A DNA stretch of 64,000 bases. Origin: S5-A14a sp022766365 (GTDB taxonomy: Bacteria > Bacillota > Clostridia > Peptostreptococcales > Anaerovoracaceae). The stretch is taken from assembly GCA_050313295.1 (NCBI GenBank), contig JBNPLD010000002.1. The stretch is one strand, 5' to 3'. Under the pieces are notes generated by a model that ran no database searches, was not told the origin of the DNA, and was given only the letters and a program-made list of their open reading frames with translations. Numbering within the stretch: position 1 is the stretch's first letter; each line of letters opens with the position of its first letter. Position numbers and translations under genes: made by a program. Below, piece by piece: positions 26,715-35,967 of the stretch.

Positions 26715-27560
26715 ATGAACAGAAAAGTTGAAATCACAAGAACAGGTAGAAGAACCGTTGATGGTGCAGGCGTAAATCTCGTTAGAGTCTTGGGGGACGA
26801 TACTGCCGAGGAATTTGACCCCATCTTGATGTTGGATTCATTTGACAGTATGGATCCGTCTGAATACATTGCAGGCTTTCCCCTTCACCCCCACAGGGGA
26901 ATAGAGACGATAAGTTATCTTTCAAAGGGGAAAATGAAGCATAAGGATAGTATAGGAAACGAGGACACTATCACTGACGGTGAGGTGCAATGGATGAATT
27001 CCGGCTCCGGAATAACTCATGCAGAAGAGCTTCCGGCTACGGATCGAATGCTTGGAGTCCAGCTGTGGTTGAATCTTCCGAGGGCGGAAAAGCTCAGCAG
27101 CCCCTACTATTATAGGGTTAGCAAGTCGGATATAGAAGAAATTCCATTTGACGGAGGTTTTGTAAGACTTTTGGCAGGAAGTTATGATAATCATAAAGGC
27201 TTTAGCGGAGAACATCTGCCTTTAGACTATTATGATATCCACCTGGCCCCGAATGCAACATTCACTATTGATACAAAGCAAGATTCTTCAATTATGCTTT
27301 TTACTTTAATCGGGGAAATTAATATAGAGGGTGAGAAGATTTCTGAGAAGACGGCAGTAAAATTGGGAGAGGGAGATAAGCTCGTTATCAACAATAGAGA
27401 TAGAGATTCTCAGGTGCTCTTCATAAGCTCAAAGAAACTTGGGGAGCCTATTGCATGGGCAGGTCCGATAGTGATGAACACGAAAGAGGAACTTAAAGAG
27501 GCATTTGATGATCTGGATAGAGGGACATTTATTAAGGAGAAGATGAATTATGGGAATTAA
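26715..27560 (+). CDS. Pirin family protein
   Basis: 281 residues with two cupin domains. The pirin motif HPHRGIETISYLSKGKMKHK (about 56-75) supplies the metal histidines, with the last ligand from SGSGITHAEE. Bacterial pirins include quercetin 2,3-dioxygenases, but substrate is unknown here. Monocistronic, ended by a terminator at 27649-27676. Confidence 0.93.
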   Translation: MNRKVEITRTGRRTVDGAGVNLVRVLGDDTAEEFDPILMLDSFDSMDPSEYIAGFPLHPHRGIETISYLSKGKMKHKDSIGNEDTITDGEVQWMNSGSGITHAEELPATDRMLGVQLWLNLPRAEKLSSPYYYRVSKSDIEEIPFDGGFVRLLAGSYDNHKGFSGEHLPLDYYDIHLAPNATFTIDTKQDSSIMLFTLIGEINIEGEKISEKTAVKLGEGDKLVINNRDRDSQVLFISSKKLGEPIAWAGPIVMNTKEELKEAFDDLDRGTFIKEKMNYGN

Positions 27561-27648
27561 GCGTTCCTGATTTTCCGTCGCTGATGGAGAGATATCGGAC
27601 AATATCGCTTGGTTGAAAAATAACATTGACGAGGCATATTACAGTTGA

Positions 27649-27676
27649 GGACAGATTGCTAAATTTGTCCTTTTTT
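27649..27676 (+). terminator. Terminator after the pirin gene
   Basis: A 9-bp stem (27649-27657 with 27662-27670, one G-U pair) and tetraloop GCTA followed by six T. Confidence 0.8.
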
Positions 27677-27732
27677 AGGATATGAACAATTACTAAGGTA
27701 ATATTAATCTTCGACTCAAAACGGTATTCAAC

Positions 27733-27761
27733 TTGCCAATTCGAAAAAACTGTTGTATCAT
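27733..27761 (+). promoter_or_regulatory. Promoter of the eutD-S-P-V-W unit
   Basis: TTGCCA at 27733-27738, 17 bp, TATCAT at 27756-27761; start near 27768, 46 bp before eutD. No terminator or ANTAR-type hairpin lies between it and eutD, so the EutVW regulators appear to be made without needing their own antitermination. Confidence 0.55.
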
Positions 27762-27813
27762 ACAAACATATTCCACTGGGAAATCCAAAACGAAAGGATG
27801 AATATAAACGAGA

Positions 27814-28803
27814 ATGGATTATTTGAAGAAAATTGGCGAAGAATCGGTTAAATGTGCCGGAAAGAAAATGCGAATACTTTTTTCCGGCGGCGAAGATAGA
27901 AGGATTTTGACTACTTGCATCGAGCTGAAAAAAGAAGGTATCATAACACCGATAATACTCGGCAGGCGAAATGATGTTGAGGATACAGCGAAAAAAACAG
28001 GGATTGATTTTAGAGACTTGGACTTTGTAGATATTGATGGCTCGCCTAACTTTTTGGATATTGTAAAATCGTATATGGAAATCAGAAACGGGCAGGTGAC
28101 CGTCGAAGATGCACATAAAATTTTGAGATACACCAATTATTTCGGAATGATGATGTTGTATAACGGATATGTGGATGGATTCATTTCAGGTTCAGAAAAT
28201 TCGGTTATCGATGTCGTGAAGCCGGCTATGAGGATAATTGGAACAGAATCCGGGATAGAGAGAGTTTCAGGGGGAGTTTTGATGGTTAAGGGTGAAGAAA
28301 TTTACCTTATGGCGGATTGTTTTGTGCATATGGATCCTGATTCTGATGTATTAGCAGATATCGCAGTGGAAACGGAAGAGACTGCAAGGAAGCTTGGAAT
28401 GGAACCGAGGATTGCCATGCTGTCCTTTTCAACCAAGGGAAGTGCCAAACATGAACTGGTTGATAAAGTAACCGTGGCAGCGGAAAAGGCGAAATCCATG
28501 AATCCGAATATGGAATTGGATGGAGAACTCCAATTTGATGCTGCATTTGTTGATAGTGTGGGGAATCAGAAAGCTCCGGGTTCAAAGGTTGCAGGGAAAG
28601 CCAATGTTTTTGTATTTCCATCTCTTGAGGCTGCTAATATCGGATATAAAATCGGGCAGAGCTTAGGTGGGTTTCGGGCTGTTGGGACTATAATTCAAGG
28701 ATTGAAGAAACCGGTCGGTGCTATCTGCGAAGAAGCAGACGAGGAAACTATAATGGCACTTGCAAAAGTTATAGCACAACTTGCCCGCAAAGTCGGTAAA
28801 TAA
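27814..28803 (+). CDS. eutD: Phosphotransacetylase EutD (Pta)
   Basis: 329 residues, phosphate acetyl/butyryl-transferase family: early LFSGGEDRRILTTCIELKKE and C-terminal FVFPSLEAANIGYKIGQSLG and GPIxQGLKKP-like (TIIQGLKKPVG) segments. Converts acetyl-CoA to acetyl-phosphate, recycling CoA used by EutE. First gene of the eut cluster. The ATG at 27814 has only a weak ribosome site; in-frame stops just upstream rule out an earlier start. No PduL-type enzyme is present, so this is the cluster's only transacetylase. Confidence 0.92.
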   Translation: MDYLKKIGEESVKCAGKKMRILFSGGEDRRILTTCIELKKEGIITPIILGRRNDVEDTAKKTGIDFRDLDFVDIDGSPNFLDIVKSYMEIRNGQVTVEDAHKILRYTNYFGMMMLYNGYVDGFISGSENSVIDVVKPAMRIIGTESGIERVSGGVLMVKGEEIYLMADCFVHMDPDSDVLADIAVETEETARKLGMEPRIAMLSFSTKGSAKHELVDKVTVAAEKAKSMNPNMELDGELQFDAAFVDSVGNQKAPGSKVAGKANVFVFPSLEAANIGYKIGQSLGGFRAVGTIIQGLKKPVGAICEEADEETIMALAKVIAQLARKVGK

Positions 28804-28814
28804 GGAGAAAATTA

Positions 28815-29165
28815 ATGAGCAGTTTTGAAAATAAAGAACGAATAATACAAGAATTTGTTCCGGGCAGGCAGATAACCCTTGCCCATGTGATAGCTAATCC
28901 TGTTCCCGAGTTATATACAAAACTGGGGATTTTAGACGTGAGTGGGGCAATAGGTATTTTTACTATAACGCCAAGTGAGGGAGCTATAATAGCAGCTGAT
29001 GTAGCAAGTAAGGCTTCAGATGTCAAAATCGGTTTTGTGGATAGGTTTAGCGGGTCATTGCTCATTTATGGAGATGTGGCTGCGGTCAGAGAATCCATGA
29101 AGGATGTAATCAGGGTGCTTTGCGATGAAATGAAATTTGCCAGAACAGAGATTACAGGAAGCTAG
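28815..29165 (+). CDS. eutS: BMC shell protein EutS
   Basis: 116 residues. A permuted BMC-H domain: the N-terminal strand region RIIQEFVPGRQITLAHVIAN precedes the core AIGIFTITPSEGAIIAADVA and the ISGSLLIYGDVAAV-like end. EutS/PduU hexamers form shell facets and are bent in E. coli EutS. 11 bp after eutD with AAGGAGAAAA. Confidence 0.95.
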   Translation: MSSFENKERIIQEFVPGRQITLAHVIANPVPELYTKLGILDVSGAIGIFTITPSEGAIIAADVASKASDVKIGFVDRFSGSLLIYGDVAAVRESMKDVIRVLCDEMKFARTEITGS

Positions 29166-29168
29166 GTT

Positions 29169-29603
29169 ATGAAGAAAGTTATCTTTATCGGCAATACGGG
29201 GTGTGGAAAGACGACCTTAAGTCAGTCGTTGACAAATCAGAAACTCGAATATAAGAAGACCCAATCAGTTGAAGTGGTGGGTTCAAGTATTCTGGATACT
29301 CCGGGAGAATATCATGAACTCGGTCAGTATAAAGGTGCTCTTATGATCACTTCAGCCGAGGCAGAGATTATAGCATTTGTTCAGTCAGCCATCGATGAAG
29401 ACAAAATGTTCTCTCCGTATTATGCGGGTTCGTTTGCAAAGCCTGTAATAGGAGTAGTGACAAAGATAGACGCTGCTACTAATCTGCAAATTAAAGAAGC
29501 ACGGGAACATCTCAAAAATGCCGGAGCTAATCGAATTTTTGAAATTAGCAATTACACCCGAGAAGGGATAGATGAGTTAAAAGAGTTTTTGGATACAGAA
29601 TAG
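29169..29603 (+). CDS. eutP: EutP/PduV-like GTPase
   Basis: 144 residues, P-loop protein: Walker A GNTGCGKTT (8-16), DTPGEY switch, and VTKIDAATN as the NKxD-like base motif. EutP of Salmonella has also been reported to have acetate kinase activity; the family is thought to act in placement of the organelle. Three bases after eutS. Confidence 0.92.
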   Translation: MKKVIFIGNTGCGKTTLSQSLTNQKLEYKKTQSVEVVGSSILDTPGEYHELGQYKGALMITSAEAEIIAFVQSAIDEDKMFSPYYAGSFAKPVIGVVTKIDAATNLQIKEAREHLKNAGANRIFEISNYTREGIDELKEFLDTE

Positions 29604-29622
29604 GTAGATAAAGGAGCATCCG

Positions 29623-30195
29623 ATGACTAAGCTGAGAATAGTTGTAGTTGATGATGAACCCATAATCAGAATGGATCTGAAATCTATGCTGACGAATGCA
29701 GGGTATGAAATTGTTGGCGAGGGGGCAGACGGGTTTGATGCTATCAGAATATGTGAAGAGACAAAGCCGGATGTTGCGATACTTGATATCAAAATGAAGG
29801 ACTTGGATGGGTTATCAGCAGCCTCTTATATTAAAGAGAACTCACCGTCAACCGCCATAATTATGCTGACAGCTTTCAGCAAAGGCGCCTATATAGACAA
29901 AGCGAAGGAGAATGGCATAAGCACATACCTTGTTAAACCTATAAATGAGAAATTGCTTGTACCCAATATAGAGCTGGCTGTTGCGAGACATAAGGAATTG
30001 TTAGAATACAGACATGACCTCAACAAAGTAAATGAGCAATTAGAGGTGCGTAAGATTATAGAAAAAGCTAAGGGCTTGCTCATGAAAGAAAAAGGAATTT
30101 CTGAGGATGAAGCCTATAACTATATCAGGAATCTAAGTAAAACGAGGAATATGTCAATGAAAAAAATTGCTGAATTTATCATTGACAGTTTATAG
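29623..30195 (+). CDS. eutV: Antiterminator response regulator EutV (ANTAR)
   Basis: 190 residues. Receiver domain with D10/D11, phospho-acceptor Asp55 (VAILDIKMKD) and Lys of YLVKPIN; a coiled linker; and an ANTAR RNA-binding domain at the C-terminus (KAKGLLMKEKGISEDEAYNY, SKTRNMSMKKIAEFI). Phosphorylated EutV dimers bind dual hairpins in eut leaders and stop terminators forming. The target seen here is at 31935-32051 before eutA. Confidence 0.96.
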   Translation: MTKLRIVVVDDEPIIRMDLKSMLTNAGYEIVGEGADGFDAIRICEETKPDVAILDIKMKDLDGLSAASYIKENSPSTAIIMLTAFSKGAYIDKAKENGISTYLVKPINEKLLVPNIELAVARHKELLEYRHDLNKVNEQLEVRKIIEKAKGLLMKEKGISEDEAYNYIRNLSKTRNMSMKKIAEFIIDSL

Positions 30196-30268
30196 GGTTA
30201 ATCGCCTTTCTGTATTTTGATGTTAGGGCAGAGGTGAAAATTATGAAACTACACAGGAAATTGACAGA

Positions 30269-31708
30269 ATGAATAATCTTAAAACAATAGAAAAGTTATG
30301 CAAAGAATATACAGATTTAAGACAGGCCGAAATTCAGGAAATAAGAATTGCCACTAAATCATTGCCTGCAATGGCGAATCTTTTCAATGCGGATGCTTTT
30401 ATAGATTGTCCTATGAACGATGGGAGCGGAGATGCCATAGTGGTATCTGAAGCAAGACCGGTAGAGCACCCGTCCTCATATAAGAGAACCGTTGTGGGAC
30501 TTGTTGCTACAAAGGAAAATGAGCCGGCTGTTTATCGAGGCCTTAATTTGGGAGTCCCGACGAAGTTTATGAAAGCAATGACCCAGGAGCATATGACAGT
30601 TATCCAAACTGTAGAACCTATTTATCATAAGGACAGAGTTATAGGTGTATTCATAATTGAGCAAAGCATCCAAAGTGTGCGGAGTTTTAAGCAGTTTCAA
30701 AGTCTTGATGTTCAGGATGACGAATCGGATGAAGAGTCATATTCCGGTGTTAACGACATAAAGAACATACTGATGAATGACGATCAGGGGCATGTTGCGG
30801 ACAGCATAGAAGAAGGACTCATATTTATCAATAGAGACAACAAAGTAGTATTCAGAAACAAATCTGCACAAAATATCTACAAAAGATTAGGCTTTTTAAG
30901 CGATATACTCGGCAAGGATTATAAAGAGGTATGTATAGCAAAACCTCCGAAGGAAGATGAGGATACTGTAACCATCAAACAAGATGTAAAACTCGGTGAG
31001 TTTTATTTTACTGTTAAAACTTCGCGAGTAGATACGGAGGACGTGAGTTTGGTGGTTACTATAAGTGACATTACTACCAATAAGCTCCAGGAGCGCGAGT
31101 TAGTTTTAAAGTCTGTGGCATTTCACGAGATGCACCATAGGGTAAAGAACAATCTTCAAACTATTGCGGCGCTATTACGCCTTCAGAGAAATAATATGGA
31201 AAGTGAAGATGGTAAGAAGGCTCTGACGGATACAATAACAAGAATTCTTTCTATTGCTGCAACTCACCAGATTATGATGGAAACCGATGTGGAGTTTATA
31301 CAGCTTTTAGACATTGTGGCGGTCATTCGAGAGAATATTCTGTCTTATTATGCAAATGATGATTTTCATCTGGACATAGAGTGCCATGGTGGTGATTTCA
31401 GCTTATCATCGGAGAAAGCCTCGGCAATAGCACTAATTCTAAACGAGCTTTCACAAAATTCCATCAAATATGCTTTCAAGGATAGAAAAAAAGGTAAGAT
31501 TACCGTTATGACCATGCAAAGACGTGCTCACGATGTGGAACTCATTTATATTGACGATGGTCTGGGGTTTGACGTGAGCAGAACTAATGGCGGGGGTATG
31601 GGTTGGACAATCATCAGATCCCTTGTATCGGAGAAATTGGAAGGACATATTGTAATCAAATCGGGACCTGAAGGTACTAAGGTCAGAATTGTTTTTCCAT
31701 TTGAGTGA
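30269..31708 (+). CDS. eutW: Ethanolamine sensor histidine kinase EutW
   Basis: 479 residues, soluble (no membrane helix). An N-terminal sensor domain (PSSYKRTVVGLVATKENEPA; histidine_kinase_N type), a PAS-like part (about 180-270), a HisKA_2 segment with phospho-acceptor in EMHHRVKNNLQTIAALLRLQ (His289/290) and an ATPase domain (LILNELSQNSIKYAF, GGGMGWTIIRSL). In Enterococcus faecalis EutW responds to ethanolamine and phosphorylates EutV. The 73-bp gap after eutV may hold its ribosome site only; local SD is weak. Confidence 0.95.
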   Translation: MNNLKTIEKLCKEYTDLRQAEIQEIRIATKSLPAMANLFNADAFIDCPMNDGSGDAIVVSEARPVEHPSSYKRTVVGLVATKENEPAVYRGLNLGVPTKFMKAMTQEHMTVIQTVEPIYHKDRVIGVFIIEQSIQSVRSFKQFQSLDVQDDESDEESYSGVNDIKNILMNDDQGHVADSIEEGLIFINRDNKVVFRNKSAQNIYKRLGFLSDILGKDYKEVCIAKPPKEDEDTVTIKQDVKLGEFYFTVKTSRVDTEDVSLVVTISDITTNKLQERELVLKSVAFHEMHHRVKNNLQTIAALLRLQRNNMESEDGKKALTDTITRILSIAATHQIMMETDVEFIQLLDIVAVIRENILSYYANDDFHLDIECHGGDFSLSSEKASAIALILNELSQNSIKYAFKDRKKGKITVMTMQRRAHDVELIYIDDGLGFDVSRTNGGGMGWTIIRSLVSEKLEGHIVIKSGPEGTKVRIVFPFE

Positions 31709-31898
31709 GCAGATTAACCGCGTATGCCCAAATAAATTTATATGTACGAGTTGAAGGCGGTATGCTTCCTGAGCCATTAAAATCAGACTTAAAAGAAGTT
31801 ACAGATATGGAAGCGAGCAGGATAATACGGAAGAAAATACTGAGGTATGCTCATTTTGTAATTTTTTTAAAAATGTTGTAGCAAAACGAAAGTATTTG

Positions 31899-31907
31899 TG
31901 GTAAAAT
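31899..31907 (+). promoter_or_regulatory. Extended -10 promoter of the eutA operon
   Basis: TGGTAAAAT forms an extended -10 element ending 27 bp before the first antiterminator hairpin. No good -35 is visible. Transcription would begin near 31914 and read into the hairpins. Confidence 0.4.
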
Positions 31908-31934
31908 TATTACAATAATTGAATAAGAATATAT

Positions 31935-32051
31935 CATTGACGACGTAGTCAATGAGATTGAGACGACGCAGTCCAATAAATTGGCCGTTTTCGAGAGCAG
32001 ATGACAGGAGCTGACTCAGAAAGGGCTAGGGTTTATTTGGGCTGTTTTTTT
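31935..32051 (+). promoter_or_regulatory. ANTAR-type dual-hairpin antiterminator and terminator
   Basis: Hairpin 1: CATTGAC (31935-31941) with GTCAATG (31948-31954), loop GACGTA. Two bases later hairpin 2: ATTG-A-GAC (31957-31964, one bulged A) with GTCCAAT (31971-31977), loop GACGCA. Both have a six-base loop closed by C-G. The segment 31970-31980 can instead pair with 32032-32043 (11 bp, one bulge) and is followed by GTTTTTTT (32044-32051): an intrinsic terminator that excludes hairpin 2. This is the mechanism known for EutV targets. eutA starts 85 bp later. Confidence 0.85.
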
Positions 32052-32136
32052 CTGCCTTTGCACAGAGGAATTCAAAAAGTGAAAAGAGGATTCGCCCAAA
32101 GCAAATATTGATAAATTAAAATAGGAAGGAGTATGT

Positions 32137-33567
32137 ATGAAGGAAGTAATCAATAGTGTTGGTATTGACATTGGTACTTCAACGACTCAGCTGATTTTCA
32201 GCAAGTTGACAATAGAGAATCTTGCAACAAGCTATACAGTTCCGAGAATTACGATTGTGGATACGGAAGTTGTCTATCGAAGCGAGATATATTTTACTCC
32301 TCTTACAAACGATACAAGTATAGATGCTGACAGAGTTAAAAAAATCGTTCAGGAAGAATACCGGAAAGCCGGAATGAAGCCGTCTGATCTACAGACAGGT
32401 GCTGTGATTATAACTGGAGAGACTGCTCGTAAGGAAAACGCTAGTGAAGTACTCTCTGCATTGAGCGATCTGGCAGGGGAATTTGTAGTTGCAACTGCAG
32501 GACCGGATCTGGAATCCGTTCTCTCGGCAAGGGGTGCGGGAGCGGATACAATGTCAAAGGATAATCGAAACACGGTCGCTAACATTGATATCGGCGGAGG
32601 CACGAGCAATATAGCAGTATTTCGCAAGGGTGAGCTGATAGGCACATCATGTCTTGATATTGGAGGACGGCTGGTAAAAGTTGAGGACGGAAGGATATCG
32701 TACATTTACGACAAAATAGCAGACTTTGCAAGGGAAAACGGTATATCCGTTAAAATCGACGATTACGCAGATGAGAGCGTACTTAAGAAGCTTGCTTCAT
32801 TAATGGCAGAACAGTTGGCAATGGCAGTAGGAATAAAACCGAAGGATGAGTTTCACAAAAGATTGTATACAAATGAGGGCGTACCTTTATCTGAGAACAT
32901 AAAGATTGACGCAATTACTTATTCCGGCGGTGTTGCAGACATAATATACCACCCTGTTACCGACGACTGGTTCAGGTATGGAGATATAGGTCCAATGCTG
33001 GGGATGGCAATCAATCAGACCACCTCATTTGACTCTGTGCAAAGATATGACTCTATTGAAACAATAAGAGCGACTGTTGTGGGAGCAGGCACACATACAA
33101 CTGAGGTAAGCGGGAGTACGATCCGATATGAGGAAAATGTTCTTCCTTTGAAGAATCTTCCGGTAGTAAAAATGAGAAAGGAAGATGAGGATAATTTGGA
33201 AGAATTCTCACGCAGACTGTCGGAGAAGATCGAGATATTCACAGGAAGAGGAGCCGACGATTGTGTAGCTGTAGCTATAAGCGGTGAAAAACATACAAGT
33301 TTCAAGGCTATCCAGGAATTAGCGAAGGCTATAGTGGAAGGCCTGGAAGACTATAATAAACTGGGTACACCGGTTGTGATAGTAAGTGAAAGTGATATAG
33401 GGAAGGTCCTGGGTAATGCTCTGAAAGTTCAGATGGGTATGGACCGTAAAATTTTAAGTATCGATAATATCTTTGTTAAAGATGGGGATTACATTGATAT
33501 CGGCGAACCTGTAGCCGGTGGAAGGGTAGTGCCGGTCGTAACGAAGACATTAATATTTAATCGCTAA
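32137..33567 (+). CDS. eutA: Ethanolamine ammonia-lyase reactivase EutA
   Basis: 476 residues of the actin-like ATPase fold: phosphate 1 loop VGIDIGTSTTQLIF near 5-18 and phosphate 2 loop NIDIGGGTSNIAVF near 150. EutA ejects damaged cobalamin from EutBC in an ATP-dependent step. First gene after the antiterminator, with AGGAAGGAG ribosome site. Confidence 0.96.
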   Translation: MKEVINSVGIDIGTSTTQLIFSKLTIENLATSYTVPRITIVDTEVVYRSEIYFTPLTNDTSIDADRVKKIVQEEYRKAGMKPSDLQTGAVIITGETARKENASEVLSALSDLAGEFVVATAGPDLESVLSARGAGADTMSKDNRNTVANIDIGGGTSNIAVFRKGELIGTSCLDIGGRLVKVEDGRISYIYDKIADFARENGISVKIDDYADESVLKKLASLMAEQLAMAVGIKPKDEFHKRLYTNEGVPLSENIKIDAITYSGGVADIIYHPVTDDWFRYGDIGPMLGMAINQTTSFDSVQRYDSIETIRATVVGAGTHTTEVSGSTIRYEENVLPLKNLPVVKMRKEDEDNLEEFSRRLSEKIEIFTGRGADDCVAVAISGEKHTSFKAIQELAKAIVEGLEDYNKLGTPVVIVSESDIGKVLGNALKVQMGMDRKILSIDNIFVKDGDYIDIGEPVAGGRVVPVVTKTLIFNR

Positions 33568-33594
33568 AATGAATGAAAGCATGAGGTGAAGAAA

Positions 33595-34965
33595 GTGATT
33601 TTAAAAACAAAGTTATTTGGCCACACTTACAACTTCGAATCTGTCAGAGAAGTAATGGCTAAAGCTAACGAGATGAAATCAGGGGATACTCTGGCGGGAA
33701 TCGCTGCTGAGTCAGCTGAAGAGAGAGTAGCTGCAAAGCAGGTTCTTGCGAATCTGACTCTGAATGACCTTAGAAATCATCCGGCTGTACCTTACGAGGA
33801 AGATGAAGTTACCAGGATTATACAGGATGATGTTAACGAATCCATCTTCGATGAACATAAGAACAAGACAGTCGCAGAGTTTAGAGAATGGATTTTGGAC
33901 ACGGAAACTACCGGAGACATGATTAAGAGAGCATCCAGAGGTTTAACGGCTGAGATTGTTTCAGGTGTTACAAAGCTCATGGGCAATCTGGATCTTATCT
34001 ATGGGGCGAAAAAAATCGAAATTACCGCAAAATGCAACACCACAATAGGTAAGGATGGCACATTTTCATCGAGATTACAGCCCAACAATACTACAGATGA
34101 CCCAAAAGGGATCATGGCATCTACGATGGAAGGTTTCAGCTTGGGATGTGGAGATGCTGTACTCGGATTGAATCCGGTTGACGATTCCGTTGAAAGTGTT
34201 GCAAGAATCCTTAACCAGTTTTATGATTTCAGAAATAAGTGGGAGATCCCTACACAGATCTGCGTTTTAGCACATGTTACAACACAGATTGAGGCTGCAA
34301 AGAAACTGGGAGCACCTATAGAACTGATATTCCAGTCAATAGCCGGGTCACAGAAAGGTAATGAAGCCTTTGGTTTAACAGGTGACATGTTGCAGGAAGC
34401 TCATGATTATGCTCTGAAGTACGGAAAAGCTACAGGACCGAATGTAATGTACTTTGAAACCGGACAGGGATCCGAGCTATCATCCGAAGCACATAACGGT
34501 TGGGACCAGTTAACCATGGAAGCCAGATGTTATGGTTTTGCTAAGAGATTTCAACCTTTCCTTGTAAACACGGTTGTCGGATTTATCGGTCCGGAATATT
34601 TATATGATTCTAAGCAAGTTATAAGGGCAGGACTTGAAGATCACTTCATGGGGAAACTTACCGGTATTTCTATGGGCTGTGATGCTTGCTATACCAATCA
34701 TATGAAAGCGGATCAAAATGATATTGAGAATCTTGCTACGCTTCTTGTTGCAGCAGGATGTAACTATATCATGGGCATACCTGAAGGTGATGACTGCATG
34801 CTTATGTATCAGTGCACAGGATTTCATGAGGCAGCAGCGCTTCGTGAAGTATTCGGACTCAGACCTATCAAAGAGTTTGACGAATGGTTGGAGAAGATGG
34901 GCATTTCTAAAGACGGTAAGCTGACGCCTCTGGCAGGAGATGCATCGATCTTTCTTAAGAAGTAA
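33595..34965 (+). CDS. eutB: Ethanolamine ammonia-lyase large subunit EutB
   Basis: 456 residues, TIM-barrel catalytic subunit with AdoCbl cofactor; turns ethanolamine into acetaldehyde and ammonia. Conserved segments: ANEMKSGDTLAGIAAESAEE, KCNTTIGKDGTFSSRLQPNN, YFETGQGSELSSEAHNG and GMGCDACYTNHMKADQND-like (SMGCDACYTNHMKADQND). I use the GTG at 33595, with GAGGTGA six bases before; the GTG at 33586 falls inside that site. Confidence 0.96.
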   Translation: MILKTKLFGHTYNFESVREVMAKANEMKSGDTLAGIAAESAEERVAAKQVLANLTLNDLRNHPAVPYEEDEVTRIIQDDVNESIFDEHKNKTVAEFREWILDTETTGDMIKRASRGLTAEIVSGVTKLMGNLDLIYGAKKIEITAKCNTTIGKDGTFSSRLQPNNTTDDPKGIMASTMEGFSLGCGDAVLGLNPVDDSVESVARILNQFYDFRNKWEIPTQICVLAHVTTQIEAAKKLGAPIELIFQSIAGSQKGNEAFGLTGDMLQEAHDYALKYGKATGPNVMYFETGQGSELSSEAHNGWDQLTMEARCYGFAKRFQPFLVNTVVGFIGPEYLYDSKQVIRAGLEDHFMGKLTGISMGCDACYTNHMKADQNDIENLATLLVAAGCNYIMGIPEGDDCMLMYQCTGFHEAAALREVFGLRPIKEFDEWLEKMGISKDGKLTPLAGDASIFLKK

Positions 34966-34979
34966 GGGAGGATAAACCG

Positions 34980-35957
34980 GTGGATACAAGAGAATTAAAA
35001 GCGATAATTGAGGACGTGTTGAATAATATGGACTTAGGCACAGGGGTAGGAACAGAAACCTGTGCAACGGGAAGTGCTGAAGCTATCGAAGCTGCTAAAA
35101 ACGACAAAGCAGTTGAGGCACCTTCTCCGAGAGAACTCAAAAAGGCTGACGATAAGGGGACAAAACTGAACAGGGAAGAATCTGAAGTCGAAGATGGGGA
35201 GCTTGTAGACATGAGCACCATTGACATCAAGGAACAATATCTGGTTGAAAATCCGTACGATAAGGAAGGATTCTACGAATTAAAACTGCATGCTCCTTGC
35301 AGATTAGGAATAGGAAAAGCGGGGGCAAGATATAAGACGTTGCCTCAACTGATGTTCAGAGCAGCACATTCTGCCGCACAAGATGCTGTCTTTTCGGATG
35401 TGGATCAGGATTTTGTCGATGGACTTGGCCTTTTTACAGTTCAGACAAAGTGCGAAAGTAAGGACCAGTATCTTACAAGGCCTGATCTGGGAAGGAGGCT
35501 TAATGAAGAGGGTGCAGCTACTGTAAAGGAAAAGTGTGCTAAGAATCCGACAGTACAGATTTTCGTTTCAGATGGACTTTCCTCTGCTGCCGTAGCAGCT
35601 AATACTGAAGATGTACTTTCAGGATTAATGCAGGGGCTTAAGGCAAACGGTATAAATGTCGGCACCCCATTCTTTGTAAAATATGGAAGGGTGGGAGTAA
35701 TGGACGAAGTCAGTGAGATTACAGGTGCAGATGTAACATGTGTACTCATCGGTGAAAGACCCGGTCTGATAACTGCAACTTCAATGTCCGCATACATTGC
35801 CTATAAAGCGACTATTGGAATGCCTGAGGCAAGAAGGACAGTGGTATCTAATATACACTCATCAGGTACTATTCCGGCAGAAGCAGGAGCACATATAGCA
35901 GAAGTTATAAAAATTATGCTGGAAAAGAAAGCAAGCGGAACTGATCTAAAATTATAA
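34980..35957 (+). CDS. eutC: Ethanolamine ammonia-lyase small subunit EutC
   Basis: 325 residues. The N-terminal 18 residues (DTRELKAIIEDVLNNMDLG) form a short amphipathic helix of the type that targets EutBC into the shell; residues 20-85 are a polar linker longer than in E. coli EutC (295). The core has LHAPCRLGIGKAGARYKT, VSDGLSSAAVAANTEDVLSG and GERPGLITATSMSAYIAY. GTG start behind GGGAGG. Confidence 0.95.
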   Translation: MDTRELKAIIEDVLNNMDLGTGVGTETCATGSAEAIEAAKNDKAVEAPSPRELKKADDKGTKLNREESEVEDGELVDMSTIDIKEQYLVENPYDKEGFYELKLHAPCRLGIGKAGARYKTLPQLMFRAAHSAAQDAVFSDVDQDFVDGLGLFTVQTKCESKDQYLTRPDLGRRLNEEGAATVKEKCAKNPTVQIFVSDGLSSAAVAANTEDVLSGLMQGLKANGINVGTPFFVKYGRVGVMDEVSEITGADVTCVLIGERPGLITATSMSAYIAYKATIGMPEARRTVVSNIHSSGTIPAEAGAHIAEVIKIMLEKKASGTDLKL

Positions 35958-35967
35958 GGAGAAGAAA

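Noticed and set aside
27591..27606. Small hairpin GATAT-CGGACA-ATATC upstream of eutD as a possible second ANTAR site
   Set aside because: Only one weak hairpin, the loop differs from the GACGNA pair before eutA, and it lies upstream of the eutD promoter and inside the pirin terminator region.
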